The translations under genes were made by a program, and so were the position numbers. A stretch of 64,000 nucleotides of DNA from Actinomadura parmotrematis (lineage in GTDB: Bacteria > Actinomycetota > Actinomycetes > Streptosporangiales > Streptosporangiaceae), in contig NZ_JAIBOA010000001.1 of assembly GCF_019458805.1 (NCBI RefSeq), positions 527,062 through 591,061 of the forward strand. The letters are read 5' to 3'. Below, one piece after another: positions 50,140-57,759 of this stretch. Numbering within the stretch: the stretch's first letter is position 1; the number at the start of each line of letters is the position of its first letter. Below the pieces are notes generated by a model. It searched no databases. It was not told where the DNA came from and saw only the letters and a list, made by a program, of their open reading frames with translations.

Positions 50140-51600
50140 ATGGACACCGCGGAGACGGGGGCGGCGGCCGGGACGCCGGCGCGCTCCCGGCGGGCGGCGC
50201 TGGCGGTGCTGGCCACCGGGCAGCTGATGCTCGTCGTCGACGGCACCGGGGTGGCGGTGGCGCTGCCGCGCATCCGCGCCGACCTCGGCCTCGCCGGCGC
50301 GCAGCTGTCGTGGGTGGTCAACGGCTACCTCGTCGCGTTCGGCGGGCTGCTGCTGCTCTGCGGCCGGCTCGGCGACCTGCTCGGCCGGCGGCGGATGTTC
50401 CTCACGGGGATCGCGGTGTTCACCGCGGCCTCCGCGCTCTGCGGCGCGGCCGGCGGCGCGGCGCTCCTCATCGCCGCGCGGTTCGCGCAGGGCGTCGGCT
50501 GCGCCATGGCGGGCTCGGTGATCACCGGGATGGCGGTGCTGCTGTACCCCGAGGGCCGCGACCGGGTCCGCGCGATCACGGTCCTCGCGTTCGTGGCGGC
50601 GGCGGGCGGGTCGGTCGGCGCGCTCGGCGGCGGGGTGCTCACCGAGCTGCTCGGCTGGCCGTCGGTGTTCCTGGTGAACCTGCCGATCGGCGCGCTGCTG
50701 CTGCTCTTCGGCCGCCGGACGCTGGCGCCCGACCGCGGCCTCGGGTGGGGCGCCGGCGCCGACCTGCTCGGCGCGGCGCTCGTCACCGCCGGGCTCATGC
50801 TGCTGGTGTTCGCGCTCGGCGCCCTCGGCCCCGGCGGCCCGGGCCCGGCGCTGCCCGCCGCGCTGGCCGCCGCCGGGCTCGTCCTGCTCGCGGGGTTCGC
50901 GGCGCGCCAGCGGCGGGCCGCGGCGCCGCTGCTGGACCCGGCGGTCCTCCGGTCGCGGACGCGGGCGGGCGGGACGCTGCTGACGGCGCTGTTCGTCGGC
51001 GCGATGTTCGGCTTCCAGTACCTGGTCACCCTGTACCTGCAGGAGGTGCTCGGCCTGGACTCGCTGGAGACCGGCCTGGCCTACCTGCTGGCCTCGGCGG
51101 TGATCGGGGCGACGTCGCTGGCGCTCGCCGGGCCGCTGATCGCCCGCTTCGGCGTGCGGCGCGTCCTGCTCGCCGGGCTCGCCGCGGGCGTCCTGGCGTT
51201 CGGGTGGCTGGCCCGGGTGCCAGAGTCCGGCGGGTTCGCGGCGGACGTGCTGCCCGCAATGCTGGCGCTCGGCGTCTCGGCGGGCCTGGTGCTGCCGGCC
51301 GCGACCGCGCTCGTCATGGCGGGCGCCACCGGCGCCGACTCCGGGGTGCGCTCGGGGGTGGTCGGCACCGCGCAGCAGGTCGGCGGCGCGCTCGGCCTCG
51401 CGGCGCTGGCGGCGCTCGCGGCGGCCGTGACCGGGCCCGCCGGGGACGGCGCGCCCGGCCCGGCCCGGTCGGCCGCGCTGACCGACGGCTACCGGATCGG
51501 CTTCGCGGCGGGCGGGCTGCTCCTGGTCCTCGCCGCCGCCGTCGCCCTGGCGCTGCCGCGCGACGGCCGCCCGGCCGGCCGCCCGGCCGGTCAGGTGTAG
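50140..51600 (+). CDS. MFS transporter, DHA2 (14-helix) drug exporter type
   Basis: A 486-residue major-facilitator protein. The first helix carries LMLVVDGTGVAVALPRIRAD (DHA2 motif D1), followed by motif A GRLGDLLGRRRMFLTGIAVF and motif C-like AAAGGSVGALGGGVLTELLG. About 14 helices fit its length. The ATG at 50140 follows GGAAAGGAG. It lies next to the ansamycin genes and the SARP regulator, so export of the product or self-protection is likely; other substrates are possible. The end overlaps the convergent regulator gene by 10 bases. Confidence 0.88.
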   Translation: MDTAETGAAAGTPARSRRAALAVLATGQLMLVVDGTGVAVALPRIRADLGLAGAQLSWVVNGYLVAFGGLLLLCGRLGDLLGRRRMFLTGIAVFTAASALCGAAGGAALLIAARFAQGVGCAMAGSVITGMAVLLYPEGRDRVRAITVLAFVAAAGGSVGALGGGVLTELLGWPSVFLVNLPIGALLLLFGRRTLAPDRGLGWGAGADLLGAALVTAGLMLLVFALGALGPGGPGPALPAALAAAGLVLLAGFAARQRRAAAPLLDPAVLRSRTRAGGTLLTALFVGAMFGFQYLVTLYLQEVLGLDSLETGLAYLLASAVIGATSLALAGPLIARFGVRRVLLAGLAAGVLAFGWLARVPESGGFAADVLPAMLALGVSAGLVLPAATALVMAGATGADSGVRSGVVGTAQQVGGALGLAALAALAAAVTGPAGDGAPGPARSAALTDGYRIGFAAGGLLLVLAAAVALALPRDGRPAGRPAGQV

Positions 51601-54332
51601 GCGGCGAGGGTGGGGTCGTCGGCGCGCCGGGGCAGCGGCCGGTGGAACGCCGCCCAGGCCGGGGTGGGGCGCGAGCGCCCGCGCCGGAGTTCCAGGGCGG
51701 CGTGCCGGCAGCGGGCGGCGACCTCGTGGGCGCCCGCGGCGGCGGCCCGGCGCTCGGCGGCGAGGAGCGCGTGATGGGCCTGCCGCGAGGTGTCGTAGGC
51801 GAGCCGGGGCGAGTTCAGCACCACGAGCAGCCGGTAGTGGTGGACGAGGAGGCCGGCCTCGGCAGGGGGCAGCGTGCCGATCCACTCGATGGCGCGGCGG
51901 TGCTTGGCGATCCGCCGGGCGCGCGGGATCTGGGCGTGCGCGACCTCGCGGACGATCGGCTGCCGGAACGCGTAGCCCGGCTCGCCGCCGTCGCCGACGG
52001 GCCGGCGGGCGAGGAAGCCCTGCCGCTCCAGGTCGCGAAGAACGGCGGCGGTCTCGGCGGCGGGGCGGCCGGAGAGCGCGGCGACGCCCTCGGCCCGGAA
52101 CCCGAGGCGCTGGAAGACCGTCGCGTCGCGCAGGACGGCCCGCTCGGGCAGCGCCAGCGTGTCGATGCGCGCGGCGACCAGGGCGCGGAGCGGCCCGGGG
52201 ACGGGCGCGCCGTCGTAGGCGCCGTCGTAGGCGTCGCCGGCGTGCCCGCGGACGGCCCGCGCGTACTCCTCGGCGTGCCGCGGGTTGCCGCCGACCAGCA
52301 TGAGCAGGGTGGGGTCGGCGGACGCGGGCAGGAGCGCGCGCGTCGCGTCCTCGGGCAGCGGGTCCAGGGCGAGCTCGCTGACGTCGCGCCTGCCGCAGCC
52401 CCAGGGGACGGCGCGCCGCCGCAGCTCGGGCCGGGCGGTCACCACGACCAGCAGCGGCACCTCGGGGAGCTGCTCGGTGAGGTCCTCCACCTGGTCCTGG
52501 AGGGCGGCGCCGGCGCGGTGCACGTCCTCCAGGACGACGGTGACGGGCCCGTCCATCGCCAGGTCGGCGACGTGGCGGCGCCAGGCGGCCGCGCCGGCCT
52601 CCACGGGCAGCCGCTCGATCCGCCGGGCCGCCTCCGCGCCGTCCGGCCGCGACCGCAGGGCGCCCGCGAGCAGCGCGAGGTCGCCGCCCCCGTGGCGCGG
52701 GACGCGCCCGAACAGCACCGGTCCCGGGACGCCCGCGGCGAACTCGGCGACCAGGCGGCTCTTGCCGAGGCCGGGCTCGCCGAAGACGGTGACCAGGTGC
52801 GGGCGCTGCCTGCGGTGCACGTCGCCGAGGACCCCGCGCAGCACCTCCAGCTCCCGTTCCCGGCCGAGGAGCGGCGCGCCGTCCGGCGCCGCCGGGGCGG
52901 GCGCCGGCAGGACCAGCTCCCGGCCGCACTCGGCGGGGACGTCGCCGGCCGAGGGGCAGTCGCCGAGGGGGAGCGGCGGCATCCCGACGGCGCGGGCCGT
53001 CGCGTGGCACACCCGGACGGTGCCGGGCCGGGTGTGCGCCAGCAGCCGTTCGGCGGTGTGCGGCACCGTCCCCGACAGCTGCGCCGGGACGGGGTCGCGC
53101 TCGTCGCGGTAGGTCGCGAGGATCTCGCCGGTGGCGATGGCGATCTGGACGCCGAGGAAGTCCAGGACCCGGCCGTCCACCCGCTCGCGGACGGCGAGGG
53201 CGGTGCGGGCGGCGCGCTCGGGGTCGTCCTCGTGCGAGTGCGGGAACCCGTACACGACCGGCCGCACCGAGCCGAGCGTCTCGCGGACGGCGCCGCCGAA
53301 GCGGCGGGCCTCCTCGGCGATGACGCGGGCGAGATCGTCGAGGGCCTCGTCGACGCACTCGGAGTCGCCGTGCAGCACGTCCACACGGGTGCGCACCAGC
53401 AGGACGCTGGCGCGCTTGCGCTCGGCGAGGGGGCGGGCGGGGGAGTCCGCGCGGGCGTCCGGGACGCGCGCGGGCGCGCCGCCCGTCCTGGCGGCCGGCG
53501 TCCGCGCGGGCGGCGCGGCGGACCCCGCGCAGGCCGCTCTGATCGATGCGCCGCCCGTGCCGGGGCGCGCCGGGGCCGGGCGAAGGGTGAGCCGCGGGTG
53601 CTGGTTCAGGATGTCGCGTTCCAGCTCGCGGAGGGCGGGTGCGGGGTCGAGCCCGAAGCCGTCCCGCAGCAGGCCGCGGAGGCGCTGGTAGGCCGCGAGC
53701 GCGTCGCGCTGCCGCCCGGCGCGGTAGAACGCCAGCATGAGCAGGCCGCAGAGCCGCTCGCGCACCGGGTCCTCGTCGGCCAGGGACGTCATCTCGCCGA
53801 TCAGCTCGTGGTGGCGGCCGAGGGCGAGCTCGGCCTCCAGGCAGTCCTCCAGCGCGGCGAACCGCGCCTCCTCCAGGACGGTCAGCTCGGGCCAGGCGGC
53901 GCCGGCCTCGGCGACGTCGGCGAGGGCGGGGCCGCGCCAGAGCGCGAGCGCCTCGCGCAGCCGCCGCGCGGCGGGCTCCCACGCCTCCGCGCGGAAGTCG
54001 GCGCGGCCGCGCTCGACCAGCGCGTGGAAGCGGGTCGCGTCGATCCGGTCGGGGTCGACGCGCAGCAGGTAGCCGGGCGGGGCGGTGAGGAGCGCGGCGG
54101 AGCCGCCGGCGGGGAGCGCGCGGCGCACGCCGGCGACGGCGTTCTGCACCATCTTGCGCGCGGTGGGCGGGGGCGGGTCGTCCCACAGCGCGCGGATGAG
54201 GTCGCCGGTGGACACGACCGCGCCGGCGTGCAGCAGCAGGAAGCCGAGGGCCGCCCGCTGGTTGGCGCCGCCGAGCGGCACGGGCCGGCCGTCCCGCACC
54301 GCCTCCAGCGGACCGAGCAGGTTGAATCGCAC
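51591..54332 (-). CDS. large SARP-family regulator with BTAD, cyclase-like and AAA ATPase domains
   Basis: A 913-residue regulator from the GTG at 54332, which follows AGGGGG; an ATG at 54353 adds 7 residues. Domain order is SARP winged helix (about residues 1-95, VRFNLLGPLEAVRDGRPVPL), BTAD (about 98-250, ALAAYQRLRGLLRDGFGLDP), a Pro/Ala linker, a class III nucleotidyl-cyclase-like domain (about 300-465, IAIATGEILATYRD), then an ATPase with Walker A FGEPGLGKSRLVAEFA and Walker B VTVVLEDVHRA. It is probably the pathway activator for the adjacent ansamycin cluster, integrating a nucleotide signal. The cyclase domain lacks obvious metal-binding Asp pairs, so it may only sense. Confidence 0.85.
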   Translation of the reverse strand: MRFNLLGPLEAVRDGRPVPLGGANQRAALGFLLLHAGAVVSTGDLIRALWDDPPPPTARKMVQNAVAGVRRALPAGGSAALLTAPPGYLLRVDPDRIDATRFHALVERGRADFRAEAWEPAARRLREALALWRGPALADVAEAGAAWPELTVLEEARFAALEDCLEAELALGRHHELIGEMTSLADEDPVRERLCGLLMLAFYRAGRQRDALAAYQRLRGLLRDGFGLDPAPALRELERDILNQHPRLTLRPAPARPGTGGASIRAACAGSAAPPARTPAARTGGAPARVPDARADSPARPLAERKRASVLLVRTRVDVLHGDSECVDEALDDLARVIAEEARRFGGAVRETLGSVRPVVYGFPHSHEDDPERAARTALAVRERVDGRVLDFLGVQIAIATGEILATYRDERDPVPAQLSGTVPHTAERLLAHTRPGTVRVCHATARAVGMPPLPLGDCPSAGDVPAECGRELVLPAPAPAAPDGAPLLGRERELEVLRGVLGDVHRRQRPHLVTVFGEPGLGKSRLVAEFAAGVPGPVLFGRVPRHGGGDLALLAGALRSRPDGAEAARRIERLPVEAGAAAWRRHVADLAMDGPVTVVLEDVHRAGAALQDQVEDLTEQLPEVPLLVVVTARPELRRRAVPWGCGRRDVSELALDPLPEDATRALLPASADPTLLMLVGGNPRHAEEYARAVRGHAGDAYDGAYDGAPVPGPLRALVAARIDTLALPERAVLRDATVFQRLGFRAEGVAALSGRPAAETAAVLRDLERQGFLARRPVGDGGEPGYAFRQPIVREVAHAQIPRARRIAKHRRAIEWIGTLPPAEAGLLVHHYRLLVVLNSPRLAYDTSRQAHHALLAAERRAAAAGAHEVAARCRHAALELRRGRSRPTPAWAAFHRPLPRRADDPTLAAYT

Positions 54333-54412
54333 GGGGTACCCCCTGTCGACCATCGCGACGTGTACGAGGGTTCCATACTAATTCTATCGGGTTTGTCCGC
54401 AATAGGGTCCGG

Positions 54413-55210
54413 TCAATCTCCGAGGCCGAAGTAGGCCGTGTAGCACTCCAGCTGGTGCTCCAGCGTGTGGAGGCCCGGGTGGACGGCGCGTCCGAGCGCG
54501 GCGGCGGCCCGCAGCAGCGGCGTCTCGGCGGGCTTCATGACGATGTCGGCGACGACGCCGCCGGGGGGCAGCAGGGCGGGGTCGAACGGCAGCGGGTCGG
54601 CGGGCCGCAGCCCGAGCGGCGTGGCGTTGACCGCGATGCCGGCGTCGGCCACGCGCGGGGCGGCCGAGCCGGTGACGCGGCCCGGCCAGCGGGCGGCGAG
54701 GCGGCCGAGCAGCGCGTCCAGGCGCCCGGCGTCGGTGTCGCAGACCGCCAGGTGCGCGGCGCCGGCCTCCAGCAGCGCCGCCGCGAGCGCGGCGCCGGCG
54801 CCGCCCGCCCCGACCAGCGCGACGCGCCGTCCGCGCGGCTCGTGGCCGCGGGCGCGCAGCCCGCGCACGAAGCCGACGCCGTCGAAGTTGTCGGCGTGCC
54901 AGCGGCCGCCCGGCCCGCGCCGCAGGGCGTTGGCGCTGCCGGTGAGGGCGGCGGCCGGGCCGAGCTCGGCGGCGAACCGGCACACCTCGATCTTGTGCGG
55001 GACGGTGACGAGCAGCCCGTCCAGGTTGCCGATCCGCTGGAGCCCGCCGACGACCGCGGCGAGGTCGGGCGGGCGCACGTGCACCGGGACGAGGACGGCG
55101 TCGCGGCCGAGCCGCTCCAGCAGCGGGTTGACCAGCGCCGGCGCCCGGACCTGCTCGACCGGGTCGCCGAGGACGGCCAGCAGCCGGGTGGTCCCGGTGA
55201 TGCGCCCCAC
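54413..55210 (-). CDS. rifI: shikimate/aminoquinate dehydrogenase, RifI-like
   Basis: A 265-residue shikimate-dehydrogenase-family protein. The catalytic Lys is in LLVTVPHKIEVCRFAAELGP, Asn in ALTGSANALRR and Asp in WHADNFDGVGFVRGL, with the NADP loop VALVGAGGAGAALAAALLEA. In rifamycin clusters RifI is an aminoquinate/shikimate-type dehydrogenase next to the AHBA genes. It starts at a GTG one base after the rifG-like gene and is last in the minus-strand AHBA operon. A primary-metabolism aroE is less likely given the neighbours. Confidence 0.85.
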   Translation of the reverse strand: MGRITGTTRLLAVLGDPVEQVRAPALVNPLLERLGRDAVLVPVHVRPPDLAAVVGGLQRIGNLDGLLVTVPHKIEVCRFAAELGPAAALTGSANALRRGPGGRWHADNFDGVGFVRGLRARGHEPRGRRVALVGAGGAGAALAAALLEAGAAHLAVCDTDAGRLDALLGRLAARWPGRVTGSAAPRVADAGIAVNATPLGLRPADPLPFDPALLPPGGVVADIVMKPAETPLLRAAAALGRAVHPGLHTLEHQLECYTAYFGLGD

Positions 55211-55211
55211 G

Positions 55212-56261
55212 TCAGGCCCCTTCCGCGGGCATCGCCGCCAGCGCGGCGGCGACGTCGGCCTCGGGCACGCCCCGCACCAGCTCGGCGCCGCGCGGGCCGT
55301 CCAGCACGAACGCCAGGCCGTCGGTGGCCTTCTTGTCCAGCCGCATCAGCGGCACGAGCGCGTCCCGGTCGATCCCGGCGGGCAGCGCGGTCGGCAGCCC
55401 GTACGCCGCGACGACCTCATGGTGCTCGGCGACGCGGGCGGGCCCGATGCGGCCGAGGCGCCCGGCGAGGCGCCCGGCGAAGACGGTGCCGATCGCCACC
55501 CCCTCCCCGTGCCGCAGCCGGTAGCCGGTGGCGCGTTCGAGCGCGTGGCCGAGGGTGTGCCCGTAGTTGAGCAGGTGCCGGGGCCCGGCGTCCCGCTCGT
55601 CGGCGGCGACGATCGACGCCTTGAGCGCGACGCTCGCCGCGATCTGCTCCTCGACGGGCCGCCCGAGCAGGCCGGGGGCGCCGATGAAGTGGCAGCGCGC
55701 GATCTCCCCGTAGCCGCCGGTCCGCTCGCGGTCCGGCAGGGTCTCCAGGTACTCGGTGTCGCAGAGGACCGCGCGGGGCTGCCAGTACGCCCCGACCAGG
55801 TTCTTGCCCTGCGGCAGGTTCACCGCCGTCTTCCCGCCGACGCTGGCGTCCACCTGCGCCAGCAGCGACGTCGGCAGGTGCACGACGGCGACGCCCCGGT
55901 GGTAGAGCGCCGCCGCGAGGCCGACGACGTCGGTGGTGGTGCCGCCGCCGCACGACACGACGGCGTCCGAGCGGGTCAGGCCGAAGTCGGCGAAGCGCCG
56001 GCAGAGCTCCTCGACCTGCGCCAGCGTCTTGCCGGGCTCGCCGTCGCGCGCCGCGACCGCCAGGGACGGCACGCCGGGGTCGGGCGTCCACTCCGGCGGC
56101 CGGGCCGAGACGACGACCGCGCGCCGGGCGCCGATGCCGGCGATGACGCCGGGCAGCTCGGCCCGCACCCCCGGCCCGATGCGCACCTGGTAGGCGCGCT
56201 CGCCCAGCGCCACGTCGACGATCCGGGGCGCGGTCGCCGTCCTCTCATCCGTTCCGGCCAC
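55212..56261 (-). CDS. rifG: 3-dehydroquinate synthase family, aminoDHQ synthase RifG-like
   Basis: A 349-residue DHQ-synthase-fold enzyme that should cyclise aminoDAHP to 5-deoxy-5-aminodehydroquinate. NAD-site motif is SCGGGTTTDVVGLAAALYHR, then LPTSLLAQVDASVGGKTAVN and the metal ligands in NYGHTLGHALE and LRHGEGVAIG. Ordinary AroB proteins have GxAExxKyG; here it is GYGEIARCHFI, with Arg for Lys. The GTG at 56261 overlaps the rifN-like gene by 17 bases. The product feeds the rifJ-like dehydratase. Confidence 0.9.
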   Translation of the reverse strand: MAGTDERTATAPRIVDVALGERAYQVRIGPGVRAELPGVIAGIGARRAVVVSARPPEWTPDPGVPSLAVAARDGEPGKTLAQVEELCRRFADFGLTRSDAVVSCGGGTTTDVVGLAAALYHRGVAVVHLPTSLLAQVDASVGGKTAVNLPQGKNLVGAYWQPRAVLCDTEYLETLPDRERTGGYGEIARCHFIGAPGLLGRPVEEQIAASVALKASIVAADERDAGPRHLLNYGHTLGHALERATGYRLRHGEGVAIGTVFAGRLAGRLGRIGPARVAEHHEVVAAYGLPTALPAGIDRDALVPLMRLDKKATDGLAFVLDGPRGAELVRGVPEADVAAALAAMPAEGA

Positions 56262-57141
56262 GGCGGGCCTCCTCTCGTTCGGCCAGCAGCAGGGCTCCGT
56301 GCAGGGACGACAGGCCGCCGAGCCCGGCGGGCCGCACCGCGGGCGCCGCGTAGCCCGGCCGCGCGTACGCGGCGGCGCGCTCGGCGACGGCCCCGGCGAA
56401 GCCGGGCAGGCCCGCGGCGACGCCGCCGCCGATCACGGCGATGTCGGGGTGCAGGAGCTCGCCGAGCCCGGTGACGGCGGCGGCGAGCGCGTCCCAGGCG
56501 GGTTCCAGCGCGCCCGCCGCCCAGCGCTCCCCGGCCGCGAGGCCGTCGCGCAGGTCGGCGAAGGCGGCGGGGGCGCCGCGCAGCCGGGCCGCCCGCCGCA
56601 GGATCGCGGGGCCGGAGGCGGCGGCCTGGACGCAGCCGGTCCGCCCGCAGTCGCACCGCTCCTCCCGCGCGGACCGGTCGACGATCAGGTGGCCGACCTC
56701 GCAGCCGGTGACGGGCCGCCCGTCGACCACGGCGCCGCCGCCGACGCCCGTCCCGATCCCGAGGTAGACCGCGTTCCGCACGCCCGCCCGCTCGGCCTCG
56801 GCGAGCGCCGCGAGGTCGCCGTCGTCGGCCCAGCGCACCGCGGCGCCCGGGAACAGCGCGCGCAGCCGCGCGCCCACGTCCACGCCGACCCAGCCGGGAC
56901 GCCCCGGCCAGGCGGTGACGCGGCCGCCGGGGTCGACGGCGGCGGGCAGCGCGACGCCGACGGCGCCGATGGGGGCCGCCCCGGCGCGCAGCCGCGCCAC
57001 CTCGGCGGCGAGCGCCGTCCAGTCCTCCTCGGGTCCGGGCGGGGACGGCCAGCGGAGCGCGGCGTCGCGCGGCGGGCGGTCCCCGCCGGCCAGCCGGAAC
57101 GCGACCTTCGTCCCGCCGACGTCGATCGCCAGGCGGCTCAC
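56245..57141 (-). CDS. rifN: ROK family kinase, kanosamine kinase RifN-like
   Basis: A 298-residue ROK sugar kinase. The ATP motif is LAIDVGGTKVAFRLAGG, the active-site region is AVGVALPAAVDPGG and YLGIGTGVGGGAVVDG, and the zinc motif is RCDCGRTGCVQ after EVGHLIVD. In the AHBA pathway RifN phosphorylates kanosamine at C-6. It starts at a GTG overlapping the rifJ-like stop by GTGA. A glucokinase role is possible, but its place between rifJ- and rifG-like genes makes the pathway role likely. Confidence 0.9.
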   Translation of the reverse strand: MSRLAIDVGGTKVAFRLAGGDRPPRDAALRWPSPPGPEEDWTALAAEVARLRAGAAPIGAVGVALPAAVDPGGRVTAWPGRPGWVGVDVGARLRALFPGAAVRWADDGDLAALAEAERAGVRNAVYLGIGTGVGGGAVVDGRPVTGCEVGHLIVDRSAREERCDCGRTGCVQAAASGPAILRRAARLRGAPAAFADLRDGLAAGERWAAGALEPAWDALAAAVTGLGELLHPDIAVIGGGVAAGLPGFAGAVAERAAAYARPGYAAPAVRPAGLGGLSSLHGALLLAEREEARRGRNG

Positions 57142-57569
57142 TCGGGCACCAGCGCGAGCAGCGCTCGCGCGGCGAGCCGGTAGCCGAGGGAGCCGAGCCC
57201 CACGATCACCCCGTCGGCGACGGGCGCGAGCACCGACTCGTGGCGGAACGCCTCGCGCGCCCACACGTTGGACAGGTGCACCTCGATCCAGGGGCGCGGG
57301 TAGGCGGCCAGCGCGTCCCGCAGCCCCCATCCGGCGATCATCAGCGCGCCCGGGTTCACGATCGCGCCGACCGTGTCCCAGCGGGCGTGCAGCGCCTCGA
57401 TCAGCTCGCCCTCCGACTCGCGCTGCACCGCCACCAGCTTCCAGCCGCGGGCGGCGACCTCGGCGCGGACGAGCTCCTCGATGTCGGCCAGGGTGTCGGT
57501 CCCGTAGATCTCCGGCTCGCGGCGGCCGAGGATCCCGAGGTTCGGTCCGTTCAACAGAAGGATCTGCAC
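57138..57569 (-). CDS. rifJ: type II dehydroquinate dehydratase, aminoDHQ dehydratase RifJ-like
   Basis: A 143-residue type II dehydroquinase that should make 5-amino-5-deoxy-3-dehydroshikimate. Motifs are LLLNGPNLGILGRREPEIYG with the catalytic Arg and Tyr, QRESEGELIEALH, and EVHLSNVWAREAFRHESV with the active-site His and Arg. The segment usually reading AGxxTHTSVALRDA is PGALMIAGWGLRDA, so the second His is Ile. It is first in the minus operon. The GTG at 57569 has a TATAAC-type -10 only about 8-13 bases upstream and no clear ribosome site, so the mRNA may be leaderless. Confidence 0.92.
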   Translation of the reverse strand: MQILLLNGPNLGILGRREPEIYGTDTLADIEELVRAEVAARGWKLVAVQRESEGELIEALHARWDTVGAIVNPGALMIAGWGLRDALAAYPRPWIEVHLSNVWAREAFRHESVLAPVADGVIVGLGSLGYRLAARALLALVPE

Positions 57570-57576
57570 GACCGCC

Positions 57577-57584
57577 GTTATAAC
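57577..57584 (-). promoter_or_regulatory. -10 region of the minus-strand AHBA operon
   Basis: GTTATAAC, a rare AT-rich octamer, lies 8-15 bases upstream of the rifJ-like GTG. A -10 here would place the transcription start at or next to the start codon. A possible -35 (TTTCGC) lies about 17 bases further upstream. Confidence 0.5.
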
Positions 57585-57640
57585 ATGCCCTCCGCAATGG
57601 ACGCGAAATTCCTTCGGGCGGCATTAGGGCAAGGGAAATC

Positions 57641-57660
57641 TAGGGGGGTGAATAGGGGAT
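57641..57660 (+). promoter_or_regulatory. direct-repeat motif upstream of the AHBA synthase gene (regulon box, copy 3)
   Basis: TAGGGGGG at 57641-57648, TGAA, then TAGGGG at 57653-57658 followed by AT. The period is 12 bases. It is 99 bases upstream of the rifK-like ATG and 71 bases from the divergent rifJ-like GTG, so one site could control both AHBA operons. The rest of this 190-base gap holds the minus-strand -10 and no other feature seen. Confidence 0.6.
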
Positions 57661-57759
57661 ATGAAAAACGCCGCCGACGTGGGTACCGTGCCGGTGAAAT
57701 CCCCGCTGGGGACGGTTGGCCGCACGATCGGTGAGCATTCCGTGGAGGATGGCGCGCAG

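Noticed and set aside
54333..54412. A regulon box or strong promoter for the SARP gene
   Set aside because: The gap is somewhat AT-rich (AGAATTAGTATGG on the minus strand) but no TAGGGG repeats or well-spaced -35/-10 pair were found. The SARP gene may be read from the AHBA operon upstream.
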